A stretch of DNA of 64,000 nt. Origin: Anaerococcus vaginalis (GTDB taxonomy: Bacteria; Bacillota; Clostridia; Tissierellales; Peptoniphilaceae). Each line of letters starts with the position of its first letter. Positions within the stretch are counted from its first letter, which is position 1. Below the pieces are notes generated by a model. It was not told where the DNA came from. It worked only from the letters and a program-made list of their open reading frames with translations, and made no database searches. Shown one piece after another: positions 10,872-18,653 of the stretch. The position numbers were made by a program, and so were the translations under genes. Location of the stretch: positions 205,173-269,172 of the forward strand of contig NZ_HE978616.1 in NCBI RefSeq assembly GCF_000307225.1, given 5' to 3'.

Positions 10872-12619
10872 TTTTCACCTTCTTCTAATGTTTGAAAATA
10901 TGAGCGAATATAGTTATTTAATTCTACAAACTTTTCAATTTCATCATTTTTGATATCATATTTCATTGAGTTAATCTTAGCAATTAATGTCTTATTATAA
11001 AGATTTTTATAAGTAATTCCATTTTCAATTGCTTCAGTTGATAATTTATAATAATTTTCTATAACTTTCAACATTTGAATTTGCTTATCAAGTGGTACAT
11101 ACTTATCTGTATCATTAAAAGCATTTTGTTGAAGATATGCAATTTTCAAAATACTTGCGACATCCAAAAGATTTTTTTGCTTGTTTGATAAAGAATCTTT
11201 TCCGACAAGCATAACAATTGATTGCAACTTATCTTCTTCTGTAAGAATTTCCATCATTTTATTTCTTAATGAAACTATATCTTCACCTGTTATATTTTCA
11301 TAATAATTTGACATTTGGTTTAGATAATTTGAATATGAAGTCAACCAATTTATAGCAGGATAATGTCTAGAATAAGCAAGATTTTTATCAAGACCCAAAA
11401 ATACATTTACACTTCTTCTAGTATTTTCGGTTACAGGCTCTGAAAAATCTCCACCAGTTGGAGAAACTGCACCAATTAATGTAACAGAACCATTAGATCC
11501 ATTTAGATTTACAAAATCTCCTGCTCTTTCATAAAATTGAGATAATCTTGAACCCAAATAAGCAGGATATCCTTCTTCAGCTGGAATTTCTTCAAGTCTT
11601 GCAGAGATTTCTCTTAGAGCTTCTGCCCATCTTGAAGTTGAATCTGCCATCAAAGCAACATCATATCCCATATCCCTAAAATATTCTGCCATAGTTATTC
11701 CAGTATAAATACTAGCTTCCCTTGCAGCTACTGGCATATTTGAAGTATTTGCAATAAGGATTGTCCTTTCCATAAGACCTCTTCCAGTATTTGGATCGAT
11801 AAGGTTAGGAAAATCTTCAAGAACTTGTGTCATTTCGTTTCCACGTTCTCCACAACCAATATAAATAATTATGTCAGCATTAGAATATTGTGCCAATTGG
11901 TGTTGAAGCATAGTTTTTCCAGTTCCAAATCCTCCTGGAATTGCAACTGTACCACCCTTTGCAAGGGGAAAAAATATATCCAAAACTCTTTGTCCAGTAA
12001 GAAGAAGCTCACTTAAAGATTTGGATCTTTTTACAGGTCTTTGAACCCTTACTGGCCAATACTGATAAAGTTTTAAATTTTCAATTTTTTCATTAGTTTT
12101 AACTTTTACAATTACATCCTCAATTGTATATAATCCATCATCTAAAACTTCTACAACTTCCCCATCAAAATTAGACATAAGTCTATGCTCAATTATGGGA
12201 CTTTCATCTATTGTTGCATAAATTTGACCCTTTTTTATTTTATCGCCAACTTTTACTTTAATTTTCACATCCCATTTTTTCTCTTCATCAAGATTTGATA
12301 GTCCAAGTCCTGACGGAATAAAAGAACCATGTTTTGCTGCAATTTTATCAAGGGGTCTTTGGATTCCATCAAACATATTTCCAATCATACCAGGACCAAG
12401 TCTTACAGATAAGGGTCTTCCAGTTTTAATTATTTCATCATTAACTTTTAAACCTGAGCTATCTTCATAAACTTGGATGGTCGCATAATCACCATTTATT
12501 GATACAACTTCTCCTATAAGTTTTAAATCCCCTACTGTAACCATCTCTCTTATTTTTAACTCAGATGCATTTCTAGCCACTATTACAGGACCATTTATTG
12601 ATTTAATCGTTGGAGTCAT
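10868..12619 (-). CDS. ntpA: V-type ATP synthase catalytic subunit A
   Basis: Catalytic ATPase subunit of the V/A-type enzyme, 583 residues. It contains Walker [16 protein letters not shown] (near 227), [13 protein letters not shown], Walker [20 protein letters not shown] (near 320) and [20 protein letters not shown]. The non-homologous insertion typical of A subunits is in the 110-200 region. The start used is the ATG at 12619, which has GGAGG six bases upstream; the further upstream codon lacks a ribosome site. It overlaps the subunit E reading frame by 17 bases. Whether the enzyme pumps H+ or Na+ is set by the K subunit, not here. Confidence 0.95.
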   Translation of the reverse strand: MTPTIKSINGPVIVARNASELKIREMVTVGDLKLIGEVVSINGDYATIQVYEDSSGLKVNDEIIKTGRPLSVRLGPGMIGNMFDGIQRPLDKIAAKHGSFIPSGLGLSNLDEEKKWDVKIKVKVGDKIKKGQIYATIDESPIIEHRLMSNFDGEVVEVLDDGLYTIEDVIVKVKTNEKIENLKLYQYWPVRVQRPVKRSKSLSELLLTGQRVLDIFFPLAKGGTVAIPGGFGTGKTMLQHQLAQYSNADIIIYIGCGERGNEMTQVLEDFPNLIDPNTGRGLMERTILIANTSNMPVAAREASIYTGITMAEYFRDMGYDVALMADSTSRWAEALREISARLEEIPAEEGYPAYLGSRLSQFYERAGDFVNLNGSNGSVTLIGAVSPTGGDFSEPVTENTRRSVNVFLGLDKNLAYSRHYPAINWLTSYSNYLNQMSNYYENITGEDIVSLRNKMMEILTEEDKLQSIVMLVGKDSLSNKQKNLLDVASILKIAYLQQNAFNDTDKYVPLDKQIQMLKVIENYYKLSTEAIENGITYKNLYNKTLIAKINSMKYDIKNDEIEKFVELNNYIRSYFQTLEEGEK

Positions 12620-13223
12620 CTTTATCCTCCATTTCTTTTTCAAATTCATCAGAGATGATTTTATAAAATTTACTACCTATTTCATATTTATAATTATCTA
12701 ATTTTTTTTCTAAGGAATAATCATATTGATAAGTTAAATCTTTATTTTTTATGATAAAACCGCCAATTTTTGAATCATCCATTAAGTCTGTTTCAAAATC
12801 AAACAAATCTTGGTCAGATTTTTTTACACATAAAATTAAATCATCTTGATTTTTTGATAAATTTTCATATACAATTTTAGCTTCTTTTACAAGTTTTTGT
12901 CTATATTCATCACTTTTACTATAGGTCTTTAATTCTTCTTTAATTTCTTCAATTAATTGGTTTAGTAAAGATTCTTTAAACTTGTTATAAGAAGTTTTTT
13001 TATGTTGAGAAATATTTGCTATTTTTTCGTTTTTTCTTGCCTTAGCAAATTCTTCTCTTTTTTCTATATATTTTTTGTAATTTCTTTCTAAATTATTTTT
13101 TATATCATTTAAAGTTTTTGAAGAAGAGTCTGTAGAATCATATAATTGTTTTTCGCTTTTTCTTTTCTCATTAGACCAGACCATTTTTCTAAAACTCGCA
13201 ATTTTTGCACTTAAATCTAGCAC
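12603..13223 (-). CDS. ntpE: V-type ATP synthase subunit E (peripheral stalk), divergent
   Basis: A 206-residue, highly charged protein in the position of subunit E, the main peripheral-stalk helix subunit. It begins MLDLSAKIASF and has a long lysine/glutamate-rich predicted coiled coil (residues 15-110). A more globular C-terminal part has a SKIGGFIIKNKDLTYQYDYSLEKKLD motif; the GGFIIK block followed by a basic/aromatic strand resembles the GGv...g.i..N.tle.rl pattern of E subunits. Sequence is poorly conserved in this family, so the assignment rests mostly on that block and on the place between F and A. Its normal partner, subunit G/H, has no separate gene here. Confidence 0.75.
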   Translation of the reverse strand: MLDLSAKIASFRKMVWSNEKRKSEKQLYDSTDSSSKTLNDIKNNLERNYKKYIEKREEFAKARKNEKIANISQHKKTSYNKFKESLLNQLIEEIKEELKTYSKSDEYRQKLVKEAKIVYENLSKNQDDLILCVKKSDQDLFDFETDLMDDSKIGGFIIKNKDLTYQYDYSLEKKLDNYKYEIGSKFYKIISDEFEKEMEDKDDSND

Positions 13224-13237
13224 TATAATCTCCTTTA

Positions 13238-13474
13238 CTAATCTAAAACTACTACTAAAGGAGTAGCATTTTCTACTCTATAATTTTCAACTTCTTCTTT
13301 TACTTTCTCATAACAATCTTTTGAGAAAATAATTAAAGCTAAATCTTTTTCCTTAGTAAAATTTTTAAAATTATTAGATATTTCTTCTTTATCTTCTAAA
13401 ATTTTACCTTCTATTCCTCCAAGTCTAAAACCTAGAAGAAAAGATAAATCATTAGTTATAATTTTTGCTTTCAT
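13238..13474 (-). CDS. V-type ATP synthase subunit F, short form
   Basis: Small central-stalk subunit that binds subunit D. The N-terminal Rossmann-like half is clear: MKAKIITNDLSFLLGFRLGGIEGKIL matches the GFRLAGIEG motif of subunit F, and DLALIIFSKDCYEKVKEEVENYR matches the second half. At 78 residues it is shorter than the usual 100 or so and ends right after ATPLVVVLD. It lacks the C-terminal helix that normally follows. Only 14 bases separate its stop from subunit E, so no hidden frame can supply the missing part. It starts one base after the K subunit stop. Confidence 0.8.
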   Translation of the reverse strand: MKAKIITNDLSFLLGFRLGGIEGKILEDKEEISNNFKNFTKEKDLALIIFSKDCYEKVKEEVENYRVENATPLVVVLD

Positions 13475-13475
13475 T

Positions 13476-13901
13476 TTAAGCGAATAAAATCATTATAGAA
13501 ATAATTACACCAAAGATTGCAATACCTTCAGCTAGTCCTACGAAAATTATTGTTCTACCAAGTATTGATGCATCTTCTGAAATTGCACCAAGTGCTGCTG
13601 AACCTACTTGACCTACTGCATATCCTGTACCAATAGTAGCAAGGCCTGTTGATAAAGCTGCTCCTATATATTTTAAACCATTTCCAGCTTCGCTAGCACT
13701 TCCTGCTGCAGCTGCCTTAACACCATTTGGTAAAACTAAAACTAAAATCATTACCATAATTGGTATAAATGTAGATAAATTTATTTTAAGTGCTCTTCTA
13801 ATTTTTTCTTTTGATCCATCTTCGTTGTTTTTAAGTAGGTATAAACCTGAATAAATTGTAATTACTACACATGCTAATGCTAATATTGAAATTAAAATCA
13901 T
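13476..13901 (-). CDS. ntpK: V-type ATP synthase subunit K (rotor ring proteolipid)
   Basis: Membrane rotor subunit of 141 residues with four hydrophobic helices: about 3-23, 42-60, 77-107 and 115-140. Only the second hairpin looks functional. It has a glycine-rich helix GAALSTGLATIGTGYAVGQVGSAALGAISED and the ion-binding glutamate E125 in VGLAEGIAIFG. The glutamine Q98 opposite this glutamate would be compatible with Na+ binding, as in Enterococcus hirae NtpK, but selectivity cannot be fixed by eye. The first hairpin lacks an acidic residue in its second helix, giving one ion site per four helices. It is tightly packed between I-C and F. Confidence 0.88.
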   Translation of the reverse strand: MILISILALACVVITIYSGLYLLKNNEDGSKEKIRRALKINLSTFIPIMVMILVLVLPNGVKAAAAGSASEAGNGLKYIGAALSTGLATIGTGYAVGQVGSAALGAISEDASILGRTIIFVGLAEGIAIFGVIISIMILFA

Positions 13902-13911
13902 TGTTTTCTCC

Positions 13912-15327
13912 TTATAATTTACTTATTGGACTAAATTTTTGTCCATCTCCCTTGTAATATTTACTAAACATTTCGTAAAATTCTAGCCTTAATCCTTGAA
14001 TAAATACTATCATTCCTTCAAGTCCTATAATCAAAATATTTCCTAATATTAAAATTATTATTCCTATAAATCCACCACCTACAAGTTTGCTCATAACCTC
14101 AAATGCCATATATAAACCAACGTGGTTTATGGCAAAGGCTCCTACCCTTGTAAAGGATACAAGATTTGAAAAGACTGAAAGCAAGGCTTCGATTATGGAA
14201 AAAGAACTTTCTATATAATAATCAGAACTTGATTGGTCATATATTGGATAAATATCTAAAAGTCTTCTTGAAATAGGTTGCTTAAATATCATCAAAACTA
14301 TTGATAAAATAAGCAAAATTATAGAAATAGGCATAGGTATAGGATTTACTTTTACTATATTTAGGATAATTAAAATAAATGAAATCATCATAATAAGTCC
14401 TGCAAGACCGTCCTTACCAAATATTCCTTCTTCTAAATCTTTTTGTTTGCAAAGTTTATTGTATATTCCCAAAATATAGGATATTAAGAGTAAAATGACT
14501 CCAAATCCAACAGATGCAACCAAAACTTTTATAATATTATCGAATGGCTTTATTAATAATGTTGGTATCAAATTTTCTATTCCAAAAAACGAACCATACA
14601 TAAGGCCAAAAAAGGATGCTGAAAAACCTATTCTCCTTACCAATTGACCAAAAACCTTACTTTTTTTCTCTATCAAAAAACTTGCTAGTATGAATATTAA
14701 GCCTTGACCCAAATCTCCAAACATCATTCCATATAAAAGCATATATGTTATTGCAAAAAATCCTGTAGGATCTAATTCATTGTAATTTGGAGCTCCATAC
14801 ATATTTACTAAAAATTCAAATGGCCTAGCTATCTTGTTATTTTTTAATTTTGTTGGTGGATTTGCTATTGTTTGGCTATTTTTTTTTTGATCGACTAAGC
14901 TGTCTTCATACTTGTCGACTGTTTCTTTCACTAATTGTAATTTTGATTCTGGTACCCATCCTGATAAATAGAAATATTTTCTTCCCTTTAGCATTTTGTC
15001 TTTAAGTTTGGAAGATTTTTTATAAAAATCAATTGTTTTTGGAAGATTTTTTAAATCATTAATATTTTCTTCTTTTATTTTTTCTAAATTCTTATCTATT
15101 TCTTTAAGTTTTTCTTTATTTTCTTCATACTCTTTTTTTATTTCACTAATACTTGATGTTTCAGGTATTTCCTTGTCAATAAAGCCAAGTGAAGATATTG
15201 TTCTATTTACTTCATCTTCTACACTTTTTGGATATACTAAAAGATAATCTTCATTACCACTTTCAATTGATTGTTTAAACTTATTTTTATGATTGTCTTT
15301 AAAGCCCAATCTTTCCAATAATTTCAT
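13912..15327 (-). CDS. ntpI: V-type ATP synthase subunit I, membrane half of a split subunit
   Basis: The stator channel subunit (a/I), here 471 residues instead of about 640-660. It begins with a new start (MKLLERLGF) behind a perfect AGGAGG. It then has the second part of the cytoplasmic domain: YLLVYPKSVEDEVNRTISSLGF, a coiled-coil return, and the family motif YFYLSGWVPESK (near 140). The membrane domain from about 185 contains NYNELDPTGFFAITYMLLYGMMFGDLGQGLIF and ends with the conserved SNLVSFTRVGAFAINHVGL (near 390) and GLRLEFYEMFSKYYKGDG. That region carries the arginine expected to face the K ring. The missing N-terminal piece is encoded by the gene just upstream. Confidence 0.9.
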   Translation of the reverse strand: MKLLERLGFKDNHKNKFKQSIESGNEDYLLVYPKSVEDEVNRTISSLGFIDKEIPETSSISEIKKEYEENKEKLKEIDKNLEKIKEENINDLKNLPKTIDFYKKSSKLKDKMLKGRKYFYLSGWVPESKLQLVKETVDKYEDSLVDQKKNSQTIANPPTKLKNNKIARPFEFLVNMYGAPNYNELDPTGFFAITYMLLYGMMFGDLGQGLIFILASFLIEKKSKVFGQLVRRIGFSASFFGLMYGSFFGIENLIPTLLIKPFDNIIKVLVASVGFGVILLLISYILGIYNKLCKQKDLEEGIFGKDGLAGLIMMISFILIILNIVKVNPIPMPISIILLILSIVLMIFKQPISRRLLDIYPIYDQSSSDYYIESSFSIIEALLSVFSNLVSFTRVGAFAINHVGLYMAFEVMSKLVGGGFIGIIILILGNILIIGLEGMIVFIQGLRLEFYEMFSKYYKGDGQKFSPISKL

Positions 15328-15342
15328 AAAACCTCCTTTCTT

Positions 15343-16215
15343 CTAATTAACAATTTTTTCGAAAAATTCTTTAACTATATTATCTTTTTTAGACTTAAAT
15401 ATTTTTTCACTTTCTGCTTTTCTATCATCATAGAATTTTTCAATTTCTTTATTTTTAAAATCTGCTTCTTTTAAAATCCTATCATAAATTTCACTAGAAT
15501 CATCCTTGGTTTTTTTATCGTAATCTTTATTCAAATCTATGCTGATTTTATTTACATTTTCTTTTTCACCTTTTATTATATTATCAGTATCTAACCTTAA
15601 CTTTGTAGTTTCATCATCTATACTATAGATGCTTTTTAAAGCTTCTTTATTAATATTAATATCCGGATCATTTTTTTGTAAATGAATAATTAAAGAAGGT
15701 ATAGAATCATAATTATTTTTTAAAATAAATCTACCATCTTTGCTTACTTCTCCAAGCCTATAATTAAAATAATTTAATTTTCTTATTTTATTTATATCTA
15801 TTTCTTCATTTTCAAGTGCTTGTAAATTATTTATATATTCTTCAAGTTTTTTATTTCTTTCTTCTAAAAGTTTTTTCTTTTCTATATTTTCTTCAAAAAC
15901 TTTAAGCAAATCTTTAAGTTTTTCCTCATTAATCCTCTTGCCATCATTTGAATTTTCTAAGTTTAAAAATTCTTTAATATCCTCAAGGTCTTTTATAAAG
16001 GAAGGATCTATTTTTTCAAAACTTTCCAAATCATTAAAATCTTCAGTTTTGTCAATATTTTCTTCACTTGCTCTAATAGAAAATTCTCTATTTTGTATTT
16101 GTCTAAAAGCATCAACTTGATCAAATTCATCTATATTTATTAAATCTTCAAGAAAATCATCTAGGTTTTCAAGTTTTGCCATAATATTGACCAAGTGCAT
16201 TTTTTCGACAGCCAT
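15343..16215 (-). CDS. V-type ATP synthase subunit I, N-terminal half, with extra charged C-terminal tail
   Basis: 290 residues. The start MAVEKMHLVNIMAKLENLDDFLEDLINIDEFDQVDA is the standard opening of subunit I. A coiled coil follows (residues 95-135), then an alpha/beta piece YFNYRLGEVSKDGRFIL...SLIIHLQKND (150-183), which in a normal subunit I would run straight into the sequence found in the next gene. Instead the protein continues for about 105 residues of very charged, probably helical sequence ending IVKEFFEKIVN. That tail resembles peripheral-stalk G/H subunits in composition, and no G/H gene exists in the operon. The gene has its own GAGGTG site and the next gene its own AGGAGG, so the split is not a simple frameshift. 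The role of the tail is inference. Confidence 0.7.
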   Translation of the reverse strand: MAVEKMHLVNIMAKLENLDDFLEDLINIDEFDQVDAFRQIQNREFSIRASEENIDKTEDFNDLESFEKIDPSFIKDLEDIKEFLNLENSNDGKRINEEKLKDLLKVFEENIEKKKLLEERNKKLEEYINNLQALENEEIDINKIRKLNYFNYRLGEVSKDGRFILKNNYDSIPSLIIHLQKNDPDININKEALKSIYSIDDETTKLRLDTDNIIKGEKENVNKISIDLNKDYDKKTKDDSSEIYDRILKEADFKNKEIEKFYDDRKAESEKIFKSKKDNIVKEFFEKIVN

Positions 16216-16219
16216 GTTA

Positions 16220-17197
16220 TCACCTCTTTATTATATAGTGCTTTTTTTCGTCCTTATCAAAAGTTTCATCAAACTCTAAAATACTTGTGATATTCTTATT
16301 TGAAATCGCCATCATATCAACAATAAATATTAATTTTAATAAATCATATTTTGAATTTTCTAATTTCTTAGAATTTTCGCTCAATGAATCTTCTTTTATC
16401 TTATAAAAATTATAAGAAGTTAAGAAAAAATCCTTATACTGACTATTTAAAATTTCTTCTTTGAACTGATCTAATTTTAGTCTTGATAATTTTTTTAAAT
16501 AATCAGTTTTTAAATATTTACCGCCTTCTATTAAATAATTGAATATTTCATAATCATTTAATACAAAGTAGTTTTTCAACCTAAAAAGCATTTCAATATT
16601 GAAAATATCAATTTTTTTTCCGATAAAATCTATAAGTTCATTTCCAAGTTTTTTAGGAAGTTTTTTTGTTTCATCTAAAATGTCCCTGTAATAAAATTTA
16701 TTCAAGGCATTTGAGATTAAGAATATAATAGACTCCCTTTCCATATTTTCATTCAAAAATGGATATAGGGTCCTGTAATATCTACCTTGTTTAGATTTTT
16801 CTACAAAACTTTCAAAGTCATCATCCTTTGAAACATCTATGTTATGAGAAAATTTTTCTCTTTTTATAATATTTAAACTATCTTCTAAATGATTGTTTAT
16901 AATAGCTTGAACTATTAATTGCATTAACTGTATTTCAAATCGTGAAATATATTTTAAAAAGAAATTTTTTTCTTCTCCTTTTAGAAATTTCAAAAATGAA
17001 TAAATATCATCATATAATTTATTTGAAAGATAAATTTCCAAATCTTTTTTCGAATTAATATTAGGTATTTCACTGTTATTATTTCTTATTATGTCTAATT
17101 TTCTTTCAAAACTATCTTCATATAATAAATCTCTGCATATTTCTTTACTAGGCAATTTGCCATATTTAGCTTTTGCTTTTACTACATAAGCTTTCAT
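16220..17197 (-). CDS. ntpC: V-type ATP synthase subunit C (V-ATPase d-type)
   Basis: Links the rotor ring to the central stalk. 325 residues, all-helical and lysine/glutamate/asparagine-rich. Family resemblance is seen in the N-terminal YVVKAKAKYGKLPSKEICRDLLYEDSF, the ISRFEIQLMQLIVQAIINNH stretch (near 105; compare the D/E-hhNLK region of the family), and FYYRDILDETKKLPKKLGNELIDFIGKKIDIFNIEMLFRLKNYF (near 170-215). Here it is the first ATPase gene, whereas many bacterial operons place it after E. It is separated by 23 bases from miaB upstream and 4 bases from I-N. Divergent but well supported by context. Confidence 0.82.
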   Translation of the reverse strand: MKAYVVKAKAKYGKLPSKEICRDLLYEDSFERKLDIIRNNNSEIPNINSKKDLEIYLSNKLYDDIYSFLKFLKGEEKNFFLKYISRFEIQLMQLIVQAIINNHLEDSLNIIKREKFSHNIDVSKDDDFESFVEKSKQGRYYRTLYPFLNENMERESIIFLISNALNKFYYRDILDETKKLPKKLGNELIDFIGKKIDIFNIEMLFRLKNYFVLNDYEIFNYLIEGGKYLKTDYLKKLSRLKLDQFKEEILNSQYKDFFLTSYNFYKIKEDSLSENSKKLENSKYDLLKLIFIVDMMAISNKNITSILEFDETFDKDEKKHYIIKR

Positions 17198-17220
17198 AAA
17201 GCCTTCTTTCTTAATTTTTT

Positions 17221-18573
17221 TTAAACTAAATGACCAGATATAGTAAAAGAAGTATTATCTGTTATTTTTACTTTTACTATTTGTCCAATTAATTTTTTAT
17301 CTGCCTTTACATGAACAAGTTTAAAAGTATCTGTTCTTCCTGTCAATACATCTTTATTATTTTTACTCTCAGATTCTAATAGGACTTCAACAACCTTGCC
17401 TATATATTCCTTATTTTTCTCATTAAATATTGGATATAAAGTATCAAGTAACCTATCAAATCTTTCCTGAACAATTTTATCATCTATTGGTTCTAATTTT
17501 GCAGCTCTTGTTTTTGGTCTTGGTGAATATTTAAAAGTAAAAGCTGTGTCAAAACCAACTTTTTTACAAACATCTAAAGTTTCTTGGAAATCTTCTTCTG
17601 TTTCTGTTGGATAACCAACTATTATATCTGTTGAAATTGCAATATTAGGTATAGACTCTTTAAGCTTTCTAGCCTTTTGAAGATATTGTTCTTTGTTATA
17701 TTTTCTATTCATATCTTTTAAAACTTTATCTGATCCAGATTGCATAGGCAAGTGGAAATAATTACATATATTCTCATTTTCTTTAATGACCCTAATCAAG
17801 TCATCAGATAAGTCTTTTGGATGGCTTGTTGTAAATCTTAACCTTTTAATTCCATTTATTTTTGCACATCTTTCTAAAAGCTCTGGAAATGTTACATTAA
17901 AATCTGACTTGTTGCCATAGGAATTAACATTTTGTCCCAAAAGAGTAATTTCCTTATATCCTTTTTTAACTAAATTTTCTATTTCTTCTATTATATGTGA
18001 TGGTCTTCTGCTTTCTTCTCTTCCTCTTGACTGAGGCACTATGCAGTAAGAGCAAAAATTATCACAACCTGTCATAATATTTACATAAGCTTGAAAATCA
18101 TTTTTGCTATTATAATTTACATAATCATCCTTGACATTATCTTCAGAAACATCAATTACCCTTTCTCCAGTTTCCAAATACTTAAACAAAAGATCTGGCA
18201 AAGAATTTATGTTTTTTGTTCCAAATATTATGTCAACTTCCCTATGTTTTTTTTCGATAACTTCTCTTGCCACGCTTGTTTGCATCATACAACCAGAAAC
18301 CGCTATTATTTTTTCTGGATTTTCTTCTTTTAATTTTTTCAAACTTGAAACTTGACCATAAAGTTTTAATTCTGCATTTTCTCTTACAAGACAAGTATTA
18401 AACAAAATAAAATCCGCTTCATTTCTGTTTTCCGTATGAATATATCCCAAATCTTCAAGTATATAGGATATTCTCTCAGAATCATGTTCATTCATCTGGC
18501 AACCAAAGGTTGTTATATTATATTTTTTTCCCCTAAAATAATCCTTATATTTTTCATTATTTTTTAAATGCAT
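17221..18573 (-). CDS. miaB: tRNA-2-methylthio-N6-dimethylallyladenosine synthase
   Basis: Radical-SAM methylthiotransferase that converts i6A37 to ms2i6A37 in tRNAs reading U-starting codons. Order: UPF0004 domain with ITTFGCQMNEHDSERI and two further cluster cysteines (LFNTCLVRENAE; AVSGCMMQ), radical-SAM motif CDNFCSYC (near 155-162), then the TRAM domain at the C-terminus (GQIVKVKITDN). I use ATG 18573, which has AAGGAG four bases ahead, giving 450 residues; an in-frame extension to 18612 has no ribosome site and runs into the upstream hairpin. It lies 23 bases before the V-ATPase genes in the same direction and may be their first co-transcribed gene. Confidence 0.93.
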   Translation of the reverse strand: MHLKNNEKYKDYFRGKKYNITTFGCQMNEHDSERISYILEDLGYIHTENRNEADFILFNTCLVRENAELKLYGQVSSLKKLKEENPEKIIAVSGCMMQTSVAREVIEKKHREVDIIFGTKNINSLPDLLFKYLETGERVIDVSEDNVKDDYVNYNSKNDFQAYVNIMTGCDNFCSYCIVPQSRGREESRRPSHIIEEIENLVKKGYKEITLLGQNVNSYGNKSDFNVTFPELLERCAKINGIKRLRFTTSHPKDLSDDLIRVIKENENICNYFHLPMQSGSDKVLKDMNRKYNKEQYLQKARKLKESIPNIAISTDIIVGYPTETEEDFQETLDVCKKVGFDTAFTFKYSPRPKTRAAKLEPIDDKIVQERFDRLLDTLYPIFNEKNKEYIGKVVEVLLESESKNNKDVLTGRTDTFKLVHVKADKKLIGQIVKVKITDNTSFTISGHLV

Positions 18574-18588
18574 ATATCTCCTTAAAGC

Positions 18589-18619
18589 TAAAAAAGAGAT
18601 GATCTTAACCATCTCTTTT
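18589..18619 (-). terminator. terminator after ispH-rpsA
   Basis: On the minus strand, AAAAGAGATG, an eight-base loop and CATCTCTTTT are followed by TT, with the U run at 18590-18595. It lies between the stop of the IspH-S1 gene and the start of miaB, ending the long efp-to-ispH operon. Confidence 0.85.
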
Positions 18620-18624
18620 GTGTA

Positions 18625-18653
18625 ATTGTAATTTATCAGTTATTATTCTTCAA
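18625..18653 (-). promoter_or_regulatory. candidate promoter of miaB and V-ATPase genes
   Basis: TTGAAG (18648-18653), 17-base spacer, TACAAT (18625-18630) on the minus strand. The -35 box overlaps the last codons of ispH-rpsA, and the predicted transcription start lies at the base of the 18589-18619 hairpin. The match is good, but overlap with coding sequence makes chance possible. Confidence 0.5.

Noticed and set aside
12603..12649. Longer N-terminus of V-ATPase subunit A starting at 12649
   Set aside because: The extra residues have no ribosome site, while ATG 12619 has GGAGG at proper spacing and gives the normal family start.
13912..16215. Split of the V-ATPase I subunit as another homopolymer frameshift
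   Set aside because: The first frame ends with its own extra tail, the second has AGGAGG and an ATG at ideal spacing, and no single-base change joins them to the canonical sequence.
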